NCBI RefSeq assembly: GCF_001590725.1
Contig: NZ_LQXR01000008.1
Span: 27,881-91,880 of the forward strand
Source: Snodgrassella sp. CFCC 13594
Lineage (GTDB): Bacteria > Pseudomonadota > Gammaproteobacteria > Burkholderiales > Neisseriaceae
DNA length: 64,000 nt
Direction: 5' to 3'
The notes below the pieces were generated by a model. That model searched no databases. It saw only the letters and a list, made by a program, of their open reading frames with translations, and was not told the origin of the DNA. The position numbers and the translations under genes are program-made. The stretch's first letter is position 1, and each line of letters opens with the position of its first letter. Shown here in pieces: positions 47,383-57,062 of this stretch.

Positions 47383-48533
47383 AACAATCTGCAGTGATGT
47401 CATTATTTCAACGTGAACCGCTGATTGGGAAAGCCACACTTGCTCTCGTGGTGCTGATGATGATTTTGGTGGCCGTGGGCAATTTGCTTATCCCAGAAAG
47501 CAACCCCCTGCATGTATCCACCTTCACCGTAACCCTCTTGGGTAAGTATCTTTGCTATGCCCTACTGGCCTTGTCTATTGATTTGTGTTGGGGTTATTTG
47601 GGCATACTCAGCTTGGGACACGGTGCCTTTTTCGCGCTGGGTGGCTATGCCATGGGTATGTATCTGACTCGCGAAATCGGCAGTCGCGGCGCTTATGGCA
47701 ATGCCAATCTTCCTGATTTCATGGTGTTTTTAGGCTGGAAAGAATTGCCTTGGTTTTGGGCCGGTTCCGAACACTTTATTTGGGCGCTCATCATGATGCT
47801 ATTTGTGCCTGGGCTATTGGCCTTTGTCTTGGGTTGGTTATGCTTTCGCTCGCGGGTCACTGGTGTATATTTATCCATCATTACGCAAGCCATGACTTAT
47901 GCCTTAATGCTGGCCTTTTTCCGTAACGAAATGGGCTTTGGCGGCAATAATGGCCTTACCGACTTTAAGGATCTATTGGGATTTTCACTATCGGCCGACA
48001 CTACCCGTGTCACGCTATTTGTGCTTTCTGGTTTGGCCGTATTGTTAACCTATGTGTTGTTGCGCAGCGTATTGTACTCGCGCTTGGGCAAACTCATTAT
48101 TGCGGTTCGTGATGCGGAAATGCGCACCCGATTTGTGGGTTTCCGCGTCGAGCGGGTGAAATTACTGGTATTTGTGCTTTCCGCCATGATTGCAGGCGTG
48201 GCTGGGGCGTTGTATGTACCACAAGTGGGCATCATCAACCCGAGTGAATTCAGCACAGTATCCTCCATCGAAATCATCATTTGGGTGGCTTTGGGCGGCC
48301 GCGCCACGTTATATGGCGCCATCATTGGCGCATTTGTGGTGAACTACGCCAAGACTTGGCTCACCGCCGTATTCCCGGATGCTTGGCTATTTTTCCTGGG
48401 TGCGCTGTTCGTGCTGGTCACCATTTTCCTGAAAAAAGGTTTGGTTGGCTTAATCAACCAACTCACGCAGCAACGTCGCAAGCAGCCACCCACCAAACCC
48501 GATGCACCAGCGAATGAGGAGGCCACAGCATGA
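47379..48533 (+). CDS. urtC: Urea ABC transporter permease UrtC
   Basis: LivM-type permease with about ten membrane segments. ALSIDLCWGYLGILSLGHGA and GVYLSIITQAMTYAL are the characteristic blocks; the loop EMGFGGNNGLTDFKDLLGF is conserved in UrtC, and the EAA-like region IVWVALGGRATLYGAIIGA follows. 384 aa. Overlap with urtB and urtD (each 4 bases) shows translational coupling. Confidence 0.94.
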   Translation: MKQSAVMSLFQREPLIGKATLALVVLMMILVAVGNLLIPESNPLHVSTFTVTLLGKYLCYALLALSIDLCWGYLGILSLGHGAFFALGGYAMGMYLTREIGSRGAYGNANLPDFMVFLGWKELPWFWAGSEHFIWALIMMLFVPGLLAFVLGWLCFRSRVTGVYLSIITQAMTYALMLAFFRNEMGFGGNNGLTDFKDLLGFSLSADTTRVTLFVLSGLAVLLTYVLLRSVLYSRLGKLIIAVRDAEMRTRFVGFRVERVKLLVFVLSAMIAGVAGALYVPQVGIINPSEFSTVSSIEIIIWVALGGRATLYGAIIGAFVVNYAKTWLTAVFPDAWLFFLGALFVLVTIFLKKGLVGLINQLTQQRRKQPPTKPDAPANEEATA

Positions 48534-49351
48534 ATATGTTAAACCGCTTTCATCTGCGCCCTGCCACCGATGCACGCCAACAATACGATAACTTGCACAT
48601 CGGTAAAAATATCATCTTGTACATGGATGGCGTATCCGTGAGTTTTGACGGATTCAAAGCCATTAATGATCTGAACCTCTACATTGAACGCGGGGAATTG
48701 CGCTGCATCATTGGCCCCAACGGCGCTGGTAAATCCACCATGATGGACATTATTACCGGCAAAACCCGACCCGATGAAGGCCGGGTGTTTCTTGGACAAA
48801 ACACCGATTTACTGAAAATGAGCGAGGCTGAAATCGCCTGTGCAGGCATTGGCCGAAAATTTCAAAAGCCCACCGTGTTTGAATCGCTACCGGTTTACGA
48901 CAATTTGTCTTTGGCCATTGCTGGGAGTAAATCGGTGTTTGGCGCCTATTTTGGGGCTGGGCGCAAGTTAACGGGCGAGCAAAACGAGTTCCTCGACCAT
49001 GTGTTGGAACTCATTGGACAAGCTGACCACAAAAATCGCCTGGCTGGCGAATTATCACATGGCCAAAAACAATGGCTGGAAATCGGCATGTTGCTGATGC
49101 AGAAACCGCAGCTATTGCTGATTGACGAACCTGTTGCCGGCATGACACATGGGGAAATTGAGCGTACAGCCGAATTACTCAATTCGCTGGCGGGCGAACA
49201 TGCGGTGGTGGTAGTGGAGCATGACATGGAATTCGTGCGCATGATTGCGCGTACCGTTACCGTTTTGCATCAAGGCAGCGTACTTGCTGAGGGTAACCTA
49301 GCCGACATCCAAAATAACCAGCAAGTTATCGACGTGTATTTGGGCGGTTAA
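48530..49351 (+). CDS. urtD: Urea ABC transporter ATPase UrtD
   Basis: Walker A GPNGAGKSTMMDII, ABC signature LSHGQKQWLEIGMLL, Walker B LLIDEPVAGM and the C-terminal LAEGNLADIQNNQQVIDVYL, typical of LivG-type ATPases. N-terminal residues before GVSVSFDGFKAIN are extended. 273 aa. urtE follows after a gap with a pair of uptake sequences (49359-49393). Confidence 0.95.
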   Translation: MNMLNRFHLRPATDARQQYDNLHIGKNIILYMDGVSVSFDGFKAINDLNLYIERGELRCIIGPNGAGKSTMMDIITGKTRPDEGRVFLGQNTDLLKMSEAEIACAGIGRKFQKPTVFESLPVYDNLSLAIAGSKSVFGAYFGAGRKLTGEQNEFLDHVLELIGQADHKNRLAGELSHGQKQWLEIGMLLMQKPQLLLIDEPVAGMTHGEIERTAELLNSLAGEHAVVVVEHDMEFVRMIARTVTVLHQGSVLAEGNLADIQNNQQVIDVYLGG

Positions 49352-49356
49352 ATCCG

Positions 49357-49395
49357 CTTTCAGGCAGCCTTTATCACACCAAGGCTGCCTGAAAT
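49357..49395 (+). terminator. Paired uptake sequences between urtD and urtE
   Basis: TTCAGGCAGCCT (49359-49370) and AGGCTGCCTGAA (49382-49393) form a perfect 12-bp stem around an 11-base loop. There is no clear T run after it, so termination may be weak and urtE is likely still co-transcribed. Confidence 0.55.
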
Positions 49396-49415
49396 ACCCT
49401 TTGAAGGACAGAATC

Positions 49416-50123
49416 ATGCTTAAAGTGGAAAACCTGAATCAGTATTATGGCCAAAGCCACATCTTGCACAACATCAGTTTCGATGCACCCGACAAACAAT
49501 GCACCTGCATCATTGGCCGCAATGGCGTGGGCAAAACCACGCTGCTCAAAAGCATCATGGGGCAAGTGGCGGCCAAAGCCGATGCCTTGTGCTACGACAA
49601 CACCGACTTGCGTAAGCTGCGCGCCGACAAACGCGCTTATGCCGGGATTGCCTATGTGCCGCAAGGGCGGCAGATCTTTCCACTGCTCACCGTTGAAGAC
49701 AATTTACGCATTGGCTTGCCTGTCTACCAAAAGCGCACTGGCACCCGCACCACTCATATTCCCGACATGGTGTATGAACTGTTTCCCGTATTGGCTGATA
49801 TGAAACATCGGCGCGGCGGTGACCTTTCCGGTGGTCAACAACAACAATTGGCCATCGGCCGTGCTTTGGTGCTCAACCCCAGCCTGTTGATTTTGGACGA
49901 ACCCACGGAAGGCATTCAGCCCAATATCGTGGCCGAAATCACCCGCGTTATTCGCCGCCTGAATGAGGAATGGGGCCTAACGGTATTGGTGGTGGAACAA
50001 AAATTACACTTGATTCGTGCTTTAGCTGATAACTTTGTGCTACTGGAACGAGGCAGTTGTGTGGCTCAGGGTCGTGGCGATGAATTAACCCCAGAATTGA
50101 TTCAAACCTATTTGAGTGTCTAA
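49416..50123 (+). CDS. urtE: Urea ABC transporter ATPase UrtE
   Basis: LivF-type ATPase. Walker A GRNGVGKTTLLKSIMG, signature LSGGQQQQLAIGRALV, Walker B LLILDEPTEGIQPNIVAEIT (the EGIQP sequence is typical of UrtE). 235 aa. ATG 49416 is used because AAGGACAGAATC precedes it; a TTG five codons upstream is the longer option. Confidence 0.95.
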   Translation: MLKVENLNQYYGQSHILHNISFDAPDKQCTCIIGRNGVGKTTLLKSIMGQVAAKADALCYDNTDLRKLRADKRAYAGIAYVPQGRQIFPLLTVEDNLRIGLPVYQKRTGTRTTHIPDMVYELFPVLADMKHRRGGDLSGGQQQQLAIGRALVLNPSLLILDEPTEGIQPNIVAEITRVIRRLNEEWGLTVLVVEQKLHLIRALADNFVLLERGSCVAQGRGDELTPELIQTYLSV

Positions 50124-50183
50124 ACACTGGAAGCCTGCGCCTCAATTAAACCAGGTGCTCCATTCTGCAGAAAAGGATAAACC

Positions 50184-50429
50184 ATGGCTAAGTTCCTGCA
50201 TTCCATTTTCGGACAAGTGTTGCTGGCATTGATCATCGGAATCGCAGTGGGTCTGTTGTGGCCCGATTTTGCTCAACAGTTGAAACCCTTGGGCGATGGC
50301 TTCATCAAAATGCTGATACCTTATATTGTATTTTGTGTGGTGGTACATGGCATTGCCTCATGGGAAGGTGATATAGACAAAACCAAAGCCAAAGCTGTTT
50401 TAGACAACCCCGCTGCGTTACACTCCTAA
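50184..50429 (+). pseudogene. Truncated dicarboxylate symporter (DctA/GltP family) remnant
   Basis: An 81-codon frame whose first ~55 residues (FGQVLLALIIGIAVGLLWPD, then QLKPLGDGFIKMLIPYIVF) match the N terminus of DctA/GltP symporters, including the complete gene at 13611. After the second helix similarity fades (EGDIDKTKAKAVLDNPAALH) and it stops; the other helices and substrate site are absent. A good ribosome-binding site (AAAAGGATAAACC) remains. Probably a decayed leftover, though a small membrane protein cannot be ruled out. Confidence 0.7.
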
Positions 50430-50462
50430 CTTCATCGTGAATGCGCTTAAGGAATCATAGCC

Positions 50463-50765
50463 ATGCATTTAACCAGTCGCGAACAAGAAAAACTGATGCT
50501 GTTTCTGGCCGGAGAGTTGGCGGCCAAACGCCGAGCGCGCGGTCTAAAACTCAACTACCCCGAAGCCATTGCCTATATCAGCAGCCATTTGCAAGAAGCA
50601 GCGCGCGATGGCATGAGCGTGGCCAAATTAATGCAATACGGCGCTACTTTGCTCACCCCGACCGACGTCATGGAAGGCGTGGCTGAGATGGTGCATGAAG
50701 TTCAAATCGAAGCCACATTCCCCGATGGCACCAAGCTGGTGACCGTCCACCAACCCATTCGTTAA
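50463..50765 (+). CDS. ureA: Urease gamma subunit
   Basis: 100-aa subunit that starts [20 protein letters not shown] and contains [20 protein letters not shown] and [20 protein letters not shown], all conserved in UreA. AAGGAATCATAGCC precedes the ATG. It starts the urease part of the island; the next urease subunit (ureB) is separated by an amidotransferase gene. Confidence 0.96.
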   Translation: MHLTSREQEKLMLFLAGELAAKRRARGLKLNYPEAIAYISSHLQEAARDGMSVAKLMQYGATLLTPTDVMEGVAEMVHEVQIEATFPDGTKLVTVHQPIR

Positions 50766-50785
50766 CGACAGTGGTGGAAAAGCAA

Positions 50786-51505
50786 ATGGCTCACATCGCA
50801 GCAATCCGGCATGTTGGTTTTGAAAACATGGGTATTCTGGAAACGGTTTTACACCAGCGCCAGCACTCGTTTCATTATATAGATGCGCCTTTGGGCCATT
50901 TTGCCGATGCGGCGCCTGAACATCATGATTTATTGGTGATTCTGGGCGGCCCCATCGGGGCATTTGAGGAAGCAGCCTATCCTTTTCTGCGCAATGAGCT
51001 GGCCTTACTGCAAGCATGGCTTCAATGCGGCAAACCCATATTGGGCATCTGCTTGGGCGCGCAATTATTGGCACGGCTAATGGGCGCGGCTGTCACGCCC
51101 ATGCCACACAAAGAAATTGGTTATGCCCCGTTAATTTTAAGTGTCCAAGGCCATGCATCGCCATTGCGCCATTTAAATAACACACCCGTTTTGCATTGGC
51201 ACGGCGACTGCTTCGCCTTGCCAGAAGGCACCACCTCATTGGCATCCAGCGAATTGTGTTCACATCAAGCTTTTGCCAAAGGAAAAAATATATTGGCGTT
51301 ACAATTCCACTTGGAAGCGTTGCCAGAGCAAATTGAATATTGGTTGGTGGGCCATGCCTGTGAACTGGCGCAAGCGCAGATACCGCCACCGCGCATCCGT
51401 CAACAAGCCACCCAATATGGAGAGGCTTTAACACGAGCGGCAGCGAGCACCTTAAACGAATGGTTGGATGGGTGCCTGACTTCAGGCAAACCGCCAACCC
51501 ATTGA
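50786..51505 (+). CDS. Class I glutamine amidotransferase-like protein
   Basis: GATase1 fold of YfeJ/GMP-synthase-like type: [19 protein letters not shown], the nucleophile Cys in [18 protein letters not shown] (about residue 85) and the His/Glu pair in [13 protein letters not shown]. 239 aa, no synthetase domain. ATG 50786 follows GGAAAAGCAA; GTG codons at 50771/50774 are alternatives. It sits between ureA and ureB with 20 bases or less on each side, so it is in the operon. It may act on a nitrogen compound; its role is unknown. Confidence 0.8.
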   Translation: MAHIAAIRHVGFENMGILETVLHQRQHSFHYIDAPLGHFADAAPEHHDLLVILGGPIGAFEEAAYPFLRNELALLQAWLQCGKPILGICLGAQLLARLMGAAVTPMPHKEIGYAPLILSVQGHASPLRHLNNTPVLHWHGDCFALPEGTTSLASSELCSHQAFAKGKNILALQFHLEALPEQIEYWLVGHACELAQAQIPPPRIRQQATQYGEALTRAAASTLNEWLDGCLTSGKPPTH

Positions 51506-51519
51506 CAGGAAAATACATC

Positions 51520-51828
51520 ATGATACCCGGTGAATACATTCTGGCCGATGGCGACATTGAAGCCAACACAGGCCGCCGCACCCTCACCATCAACGTGATC
51601 AATCGCGGCGACCGCCCCATCCAAGTGGGTTCACATTTCCATTTTTATGAAACCAATGCCGCCCTTGAGTTTGATCGGGAACCTACCCGCGGTATGCGGC
51701 TCAACGTGCCCTCTGGCAATGCGGTACGCTTTGAACCAGGAGAGGCCAAAACCATTGAACTCACCGAATTTGGCGGCCATAAAATTATCGTGGGCTTTCA
51801 TAATGCGGTGAATGGGCCTGTTGCATAA
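51520..51828 (+). CDS. ureB: Urease beta subunit
   Basis: 102-aa subunit that starts [20 protein letters not shown] and contains [19 protein letters not shown] and [23 protein letters not shown] 51520 follows ACAGGAAAATACATC; the 20 upstream codons of the same frame overlap the amidotransferase and are not used. Separate from ureA, unlike the fused Helicobacter form. Confidence 0.96.
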   Translation: MIPGEYILADGDIEANTGRRTLTINVINRGDRPIQVGSHFHFYETNAALEFDREPTRGMRLNVPSGNAVRFEPGEAKTIELTEFGGHKIIVGFHNAVNGPVA

Positions 51829-51912
51829 CCCTTGCGCCACATTGGGTATACGACCATCGCCTAGGTTGCCTGAACCCATTCAGACAACCTAGGCAACAAA
51901 AAGGATTTGATG

Positions 51913-53634
51913 ATGAGTTTAACCATTCCCCGCAGCCAATACGTAGCCACCTATGGCCCCACAGTGGGTGACAAAGTGCGCTTGGGCGATACCGATTTAT
52001 GGGGCGAAGTAGAGCAAGATTTACTCACCCATGGCGATGAGTGTAAATTTGGCGGCGGCAAATCTGTGCGCGATGGCATGGCTCAATCCGCCACCGCCAC
52101 CCGCAGTGATGCAAACGTATTGGATTTTGCCATTACCAATGTCCTGATTCTGGATCACTGGGGCATCGTTAAGGCCGATATCGGCATCCGTGACGGTAAA
52201 ATTGTGGGCATAGGCCAAGCCGGCAATCCCAATACCATGGATGGTGTGACACCCAACATGGTGATTGGGGCAGCCACCGAAGTGCATAATGGTGCCCACC
52301 TCATTGCCACAGCAGGCGGCATCGATACCCACATCCATTTCATTTCACCACAACAAATAACACACGCCATCGAATCCGGGATCACCACCATGATTGGCGG
52401 CGGCACGGGGCCTGCCGATGGCACCAATGCCACCACGGTCACACCGGGTTCATGGCAGTTACAAAAAATGTTTCAAGCAGCCGAAAATGCACCAGTCAAC
52501 TTGGGTTTTTTCGGCAAAGGCAATTGCGCCACACTGCCCCCCCTGCGCGAGCAAATTGAAGCCGGCGCCTTAGGACTAAAAATTCATGAAGATTGGGGTG
52601 CCACAGCTGCGGTCATTGATGCTTCTCTGCAAATCGCCGATGAAATGGATGTGCAAGTCGCCATTCACACCGACACTTTAAATGAAGGCGGTTTTTTGGA
52701 AGACACCATGAACGCCATCGCCGGCCGAGTGATTCATACATTCCATACCGAAGGCGCCGGCGGCGGCCATGCGCCAGACATCATCAAAGCCGCCATGTTC
52801 CCCAACGTACTGCCCGCCTCAACCAACCCTACCCGGCCGTTTACGGTGAATACCATCGACGAACATTTAGACATGCTCATGGTGTGCCATCATTTGGATA
52901 AACGCGTGCCAGAAGACGTGGCCTTTGCAGACTCTCGTATCCGACCCGAAACCATTGCCGCCGAAGATATTTTGCACGATATGGGTGTGTTTTCCATCAT
53001 GAGCTCCGACTCCCAAGCCATGGGGCGGGTGGCCGAAGTCATTATCCGTACGTGGCAAACAGCAGACAAAATGAAGCAGCAACGCGGCAGGTTGCCTGAA
53101 GAAACGGGTGACAACGACAATTTCCGTATCAAGCGCTATTTAGCCAAATACACCATCAATCCAGCCATTGCCCATGGTATCAGCGATTATGTCGGCTCCA
53201 TTGAGCCAGGCAAAATCGCCGATTTGGTATTGTGGAAACCGGCCTTTTTTGGCGTCAAACCGGAAATTATCATTAAAGGCGGAGCCATCAGTTATGCGCG
53301 CATGGGCGACCCCAATGCCTCTATTCCCACACCGCAGCCGGTGATTTACCGGCCCATGTTTGGTGCTTTAGGCAAGGCCGTGCAAGATACCGCTGTGCTG
53401 TTTGTCTCGCAAGCGGGTGTGGACGCAGACATCCGCAGCCAATATGGATTACACAAACGCACTTTACCTGTGCACAATTGCCGTAACATCGGCAAAAAAG
53501 ACTTGATCCACAACCATGCCACCCCTGAAATCACGGTCAATCCCGAAACCTATGAAGTCCGGGTCAATGGTGCGCACATTACGTGTGAGCCAGCAACCAA
53601 AGTACCACTGGCACAGCGGTATTTTTTGTTTTAA
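51913..53634 (+). CDS. ureC: Urease alpha subunit (catalytic)
   Basis: Holds the dinickel site that hydrolyses urea. Metal ligands are in [12 protein letters not shown] (two His) and the carbamylated Lys in [12 protein letters not shown] (about 220), further His in [13 protein letters not shown] and [15 protein letters not shown], and the Asp in [13 protein letters not shown]; the active-site flap Cys/His is [13 protein letters not shown] (about 325). 573 aa from the third start codon (51913), after AAGG. Complete and apparently functional. Confidence 0.97.
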   Translation: MSLTIPRSQYVATYGPTVGDKVRLGDTDLWGEVEQDLLTHGDECKFGGGKSVRDGMAQSATATRSDANVLDFAITNVLILDHWGIVKADIGIRDGKIVGIGQAGNPNTMDGVTPNMVIGAATEVHNGAHLIATAGGIDTHIHFISPQQITHAIESGITTMIGGGTGPADGTNATTVTPGSWQLQKMFQAAENAPVNLGFFGKGNCATLPPLREQIEAGALGLKIHEDWGATAAVIDASLQIADEMDVQVAIHTDTLNEGGFLEDTMNAIAGRVIHTFHTEGAGGGHAPDIIKAAMFPNVLPASTNPTRPFTVNTIDEHLDMLMVCHHLDKRVPEDVAFADSRIRPETIAAEDILHDMGVFSIMSSDSQAMGRVAEVIIRTWQTADKMKQQRGRLPEETGDNDNFRIKRYLAKYTINPAIAHGISDYVGSIEPGKIADLVLWKPAFFGVKPEIIIKGGAISYARMGDPNASIPTPQPVIYRPMFGALGKAVQDTAVLFVSQAGVDADIRSQYGLHKRTLPVHNCRNIGKKDLIHNHATPEITVNPETYEVRVNGAHITCEPATKVPLAQRYFLF

Positions 53635-53664
53635 AGTTGATTATCCTATGAGGGAAAAAGACAC

Positions 53665-54270
53665 ATGAAACTGTATGGCATGCTGGATTCGCCATATGTG
53701 CGCAGAGTAGCCATCTCTCTCGCCATTTATGGTTACTCTTTCGAACTTATTCCTTTGTCGGTGTTTGCTGATTTTAAACAGTTTGCAACCATTAATCCTG
53801 CTGTTAAAGCACCCACATTGGCCTTAGATGATGGCACACGGTTGATGGAATCAACGCTGATTCTGGATTATTTTGAAGCCTTGGCCCACACCCAACACAA
53901 ACTCATGCCACAAGAAGCAGCATCACTGGCGCAAGACTTGCATTTACTCGGCTTTATTTTGGTGGCCTGTGAAAAAACCGTGCAAATCGTCTATGAGCAG
54001 CGCTTGCGCCCTGAAGAAAAACAGTATCAGCCATGGCAAAATCGAATCACGACTCAATTACATGCCGCCTGCCAAGTCTGGAATGAGGCGCTGGCAACAC
54101 GCAATCATCGCCCATCCATTAGCCAAGTGACCCTCTCCAGCGCGGTGGTATGGCAATTTATGCAATTCGTATTACCCGAAACCACGCAACGATTGAACTG
54201 CCCCACGATCCAAGCGTTAAGCGATGAAATGGCTGCAACACCAGCATTCCAGCAATATCCGCTTGCCTAA
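53665..54270 (+). CDS. Glutathione S-transferase-like protein
   Basis: Starts MKLYGMLDSPYVRRVAISLA, a thioredoxin-like N-terminal domain, with LMESTLILDYFEALA giving the glutathione-binding Glu-Ser pair (ES). The C-terminal helical domain is weakly conserved. 201 aa. ATGAGGGAAAAAGACAC precedes the ATG. It lies in the gap between ureC and ureE, so it is co-transcribed. Role in urea metabolism is unknown. Confidence 0.82.
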   Translation: MKLYGMLDSPYVRRVAISLAIYGYSFELIPLSVFADFKQFATINPAVKAPTLALDDGTRLMESTLILDYFEALAHTQHKLMPQEAASLAQDLHLLGFILVACEKTVQIVYEQRLRPEEKQYQPWQNRITTQLHAACQVWNEALATRNHRPSISQVTLSSAVVWQFMQFVLPETTQRLNCPTIQALSDEMAATPAFQQYPLA

Positions 54271-54305
54271 AGCCCATGCCAAAGAAATGAACCGATTAAT
54301 ATAAA

Positions 54306-54830
54306 ATGAACTTGATTATCCAAAGTATTATCGCCCCACTGACTCAGCTGACCAATTCAGGCAACCTGAATCAGCAAACCATCGATAGCGTATCTTTACA
54401 ATGGTATGAAGCTGATCGGCGTTTATTGCGCACCCACACTGAACACGGACGCGACATTGCATTTCGCCTTTTAAAAGAAGGCCAGCGACTACATCATCAT
54501 GATGTGGTTTATCTGGATGACAAGCTGGCCATTGTCGTGGTTATCGAACCCAGTGACGTTATGGTATTGTCTCCCAAAACCCTGCCGGAAATGGCGCGGG
54601 CGTGCTATGAAATTGGCAATAAGCATACCCCTTTGTTCCTGGATGGCAACGAATTGCTGCTGCCCTACGACAAGCCTTTATTTGAATGGCTGGCCGCCGC
54701 TGGTTTCGCCCCACAACGTGACCATCGCCGTCTCAGCGAACAATTGCGCGCCAACTCGGCTGCGGGCGTGAGCGCAGGGCATGCCCACGAACATAGCCAC
54801 GCCAATGATGTGGCGCATCACCACCATTGA
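54306..54830 (+). CDS. ureE: Urease accessory protein UreE
   Basis: Nickel-binding chaperone that delivers nickel to UreG/urease. The N-terminal peptide-binding domain (LQWYEADRRLLRTHTEHGRD, then IAFRLLKEGQRLHHHDVVYL) and the metal-binding domain with ACYEIGNKHTPLFLDG (conserved His) are followed by a His-rich tail (HAHEHSHANDVAHHHH). 174 aa. Its stop overlaps the uptake sequence that runs to the ureF start. Confidence 0.94.
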   Translation: MNLIIQSIIAPLTQLTNSGNLNQQTIDSVSLQWYEADRRLLRTHTEHGRDIAFRLLKEGQRLHHHDVVYLDDKLAIVVVIEPSDVMVLSPKTLPEMARACYEIGNKHTPLFLDGNELLLPYDKPLFEWLAAAGFAPQRDHRRLSEQLRANSAAGVSAGHAHEHSHANDVAHHHH

Positions 54831-54841
54831 GGCTGCCTGAA

Positions 54842-55558
54842 ATGTCGATTGAAACCACGCCAGCAATCTCGTCTTTGTGCGCATTGGGCCAGCTGCTGCA
54901 CTTGGCTGACCCCACCCTACCCATTGGCGGCTTCAACCATTCAGGTGGATTGGAAACCTTTGTGCAGCAGCGCGTGGTCTATGATGAGATCAGTTTGCGT
55001 GATTTTGTGACCACCCAATTACAGCAGAGCTTGCGCCACAACGATGGCGCATACGTGGCCTTAGCCTATGACGCGACCATAAATCAAACATTGACTGCAC
55101 TGCTGTCTTTAGACGACCAGATTGGTGCCACCAAAGTACCGCGGGAAATGCGCGACAGTAGTGCCAAGCTGGGCGTGCGTTTATTGAAAATTTTTGCCCC
55201 ACGCATAAACCATGAGCTGCTGACCCACTTTCAAGCTGCCATCAGCCAGCAACACGCACGGGGTTTTTATCCCTTGGTATTTGGCTTGGTGGCCGCGCTG
55301 TTGGGGCTCGACAAAGCACAAACGCTGTATGCGTTTTACTACAACAGCGCTGTGGGCATGGTGACCAATGGCGTCAAATTGATTCCGTTGGGACAAATGG
55401 CGGGCCAAGATATTTTGTTTGGGCTGCATAGTCTGATTGCCGAAACCGTGGCCCATAGCCTCACGCCGCCATCGCAGTATGTGGGTGCAACCACATTGGC
55501 CACCGACATCCGCGCCATGCAGCATGAACGGCTTTATACCCGTTTGTATATGAGCTAA
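54842..55558 (+). CDS. ureF: Urease accessory protein UreF
   Basis: Part of the UreDFG complex that loads nickel. Starts MSIETTPAISSLCALGQLLH, with LADPTLPIGGFNHSGGLETF and VGMVTNGVKLIPLGQMAGQD typical of UreF. The start is ATG 54842; the frame could begin with TTG at 54827 but that reads through the uptake sequence at 54830-54841, which ends exactly at the ATG. 238 aa. Confidence 0.93.
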   Translation: MSIETTPAISSLCALGQLLHLADPTLPIGGFNHSGGLETFVQQRVVYDEISLRDFVTTQLQQSLRHNDGAYVALAYDATINQTLTALLSLDDQIGATKVPREMRDSSAKLGVRLLKIFAPRINHELLTHFQAAISQQHARGFYPLVFGLVAALLGLDKAQTLYAFYYNSAVGMVTNGVKLIPLGQMAGQDILFGLHSLIAETVAHSLTPPSQYVGATTLATDIRAMQHERLYTRLYMS

Positions 55559-55610
55559 TCTAGCGATACGCTGCACCCATTGAACGTCATATGAACAAAA
55601 GGAAAGCATC

Positions 55611-56171
55611 ATGAAAAAAGCACTGTCCACATTATTACTGCTGATACCCACATTGGCGCTGGCCCATCCTGGGCATGGTACCGATGGCTTATTGGCAGGC
55701 TTGACCCACCCCATCACGGGTTGGGATCATCTGTTGGCGATGCTGGCTGTGGGTTTGTGGGCAGCCTCCTTCTCCGGCAAAGCGCGTTGGCTGGTGCCCA
55801 GTACATTTGTGATCGTGATGATGGCGGGTTTTGCCTTGGGTACCAACGGCATAAAAATCCCGATGATGGAACAAGGTATTGCGGCATCGGTAATGATTAT
55901 GGGATTGGCTGCGGCTTGGATCAAAAAAATACCCTTGGCGGCCGCAATGACTTTGGTGGGCATGTTTGCGCTCTTTCATGGGATGGCACACGGCGCTGAA
56001 TTGGGTACACATGGCGCGCGCTCATTTGCCATCGGATTTGTGATGGTCACTGCCGCTTTGCATGCCGTCGGGTTTGCACTGGGCCACCACATGGCGAAGC
56101 GTCCCTGGACGCTGCACCTTTCAGGCAGCCTGATTGGCCTGGTGGGTTTGGGCATGTTGATGGGGGCTTAA
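55611..56171 (+). CDS. ureJ: HupE/UreJ-family nickel permease-like protein
   Basis: Signal peptide MKKALSTLLLLIPTLALAHP, then HPGHGTDGLLAGLTHPITGW with DHLLAMLAVGLWAA, the HupE/UreJ signature with conserved His for nickel. Six or so membrane helices follow (FALFHGMAHGAELGTHGARS). 186 aa. In other bacteria such proteins import nickel for urease or hydrogenase. GAAAGCATC precedes the ATG. An exact uptake sequence lies near its end (56120). Confidence 0.92.
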   Translation: MKKALSTLLLLIPTLALAHPGHGTDGLLAGLTHPITGWDHLLAMLAVGLWAASFSGKARWLVPSTFVIVMMAGFALGTNGIKIPMMEQGIAASVMIMGLAAAWIKKIPLAAAMTLVGMFALFHGMAHGAELGTHGARSFAIGFVMVTAALHAVGFALGHHMAKRPWTLHLSGSLIGLVGLGMLMGA

Positions 56172-56172
56172 A

Positions 56173-56556
56173 ATGAGCTATCAAGCAGAGCGCGTTTATG
56201 CTTACCAAGGTGATCAGCCTGCAGTGTTGGTTGATCGATTGTGGCCGCGCGGCATAAGCAAAGCACGGCTATCTGGGGTATCGTGGGTCAAAGATGTTAC
56301 GCCCTCGGCGGCATTGAGAACTTGGTTTCATCAAGATCGAGATGCTCGCTTTGATGATTTTTGCCGTCTTTACCGCAAAGAATTGGCGCGGCCAGAAATA
56401 CAAACCACACTGGATCAGCTGCGCCACCTCGAGCAAGATCAGGGAAAGCTCATCTTACTCACTGCCGCTAAAGATATGCAACATTGCCATATTCCCGTAT
56501 TAATCAGTGTTTTGGTGGATAGCAATGCACGTATGCCAAATGGCATTGCATCATGA
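56173..56556 (+). CDS. DUF488-family protein (YeaO-like)
   Basis: The pattern RVYAYQGDQPAVLVDRLWPR and GISKARLSGVSWVKDVTPSA followed by LRTWFHQDRDARFDDFCRLY is the DUF488/YeaO hallmark (VDRLWPRG, W-KDVxPS). 127 aa. It starts two bases after ureJ and overlaps the GNAT gene by four bases. Biochemical function unknown. Confidence 0.86.
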   Translation: MSYQAERVYAYQGDQPAVLVDRLWPRGISKARLSGVSWVKDVTPSAALRTWFHQDRDARFDDFCRLYRKELARPEIQTTLDQLRHLEQDQGKLILLTAAKDMQHCHIPVLISVLVDSNARMPNGIAS

Positions 56557-57047
56557 CGGATGCGCCACCCATATTGTTGCGCGAGGCATGCGCTGATGAT
56601 GCAGCAGCATTGGCCAATATATATTGCACTGCCGTCATGGCCATCCCTGTGAATGTGTACGCCTTGGTGCAAAAAACAGCGTGGAGCATCGGTAAACATG
56701 ATCCTTCTTTTTGGCAACAGCGCCTTGCCCAACCCAACCGACACACCGTGGTGGCGGTATATCGCCAGATCGTGGTGGGCTTTATCGAGTATCAAGCTGA
56801 TCAAGATTACATTGACTGCTTGTATGTTTCACCACACCACCAGCGCCAAGGTGTGGCTTCTGCATTACTGAAGCACGTGATGGCGTTGCCCCGCGATAAA
56901 CGCCTAAATGTATTCACGGTGCAAGCAGCCCATCCAGCAGTGCCATTTTTCAGGCAACATGGCTTTCAATGGGTGCGAGAAAACCACATACTTTGTGGTA
57001 ACGTGATTTTAACCAACCACACCATGCGGTTGACACAACCCTTATAA
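56553..57047 (+). CDS. GNAT-family N-acetyltransferase
   Basis: Acetyl-CoA-binding motif A is YVSPHHQRQGVASALLKHVM, with the preceding strand DYIDCLYV and the C-terminal NVFTVQAAHPAVPFFRQHGF. 164 aa, typical of the Acetyltransf_1 group. ATGA overlap with the DUF488 gene shows coupling. GNAT genes are found in some urease clusters of beta-proteobacteria; its substrate is not known. Confidence 0.87.
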   Translation: MTDAPPILLREACADDAAALANIYCTAVMAIPVNVYALVQKTAWSIGKHDPSFWQQRLAQPNRHTVVAVYRQIVVGFIEYQADQDYIDCLYVSPHHQRQGVASALLKHVMALPRDKRLNVFTVQAAHPAVPFFRQHGFQWVRENHILCGNVILTNHTMRLTQPL

Positions 57048-57062
57048 AATCGGAATGACGCA

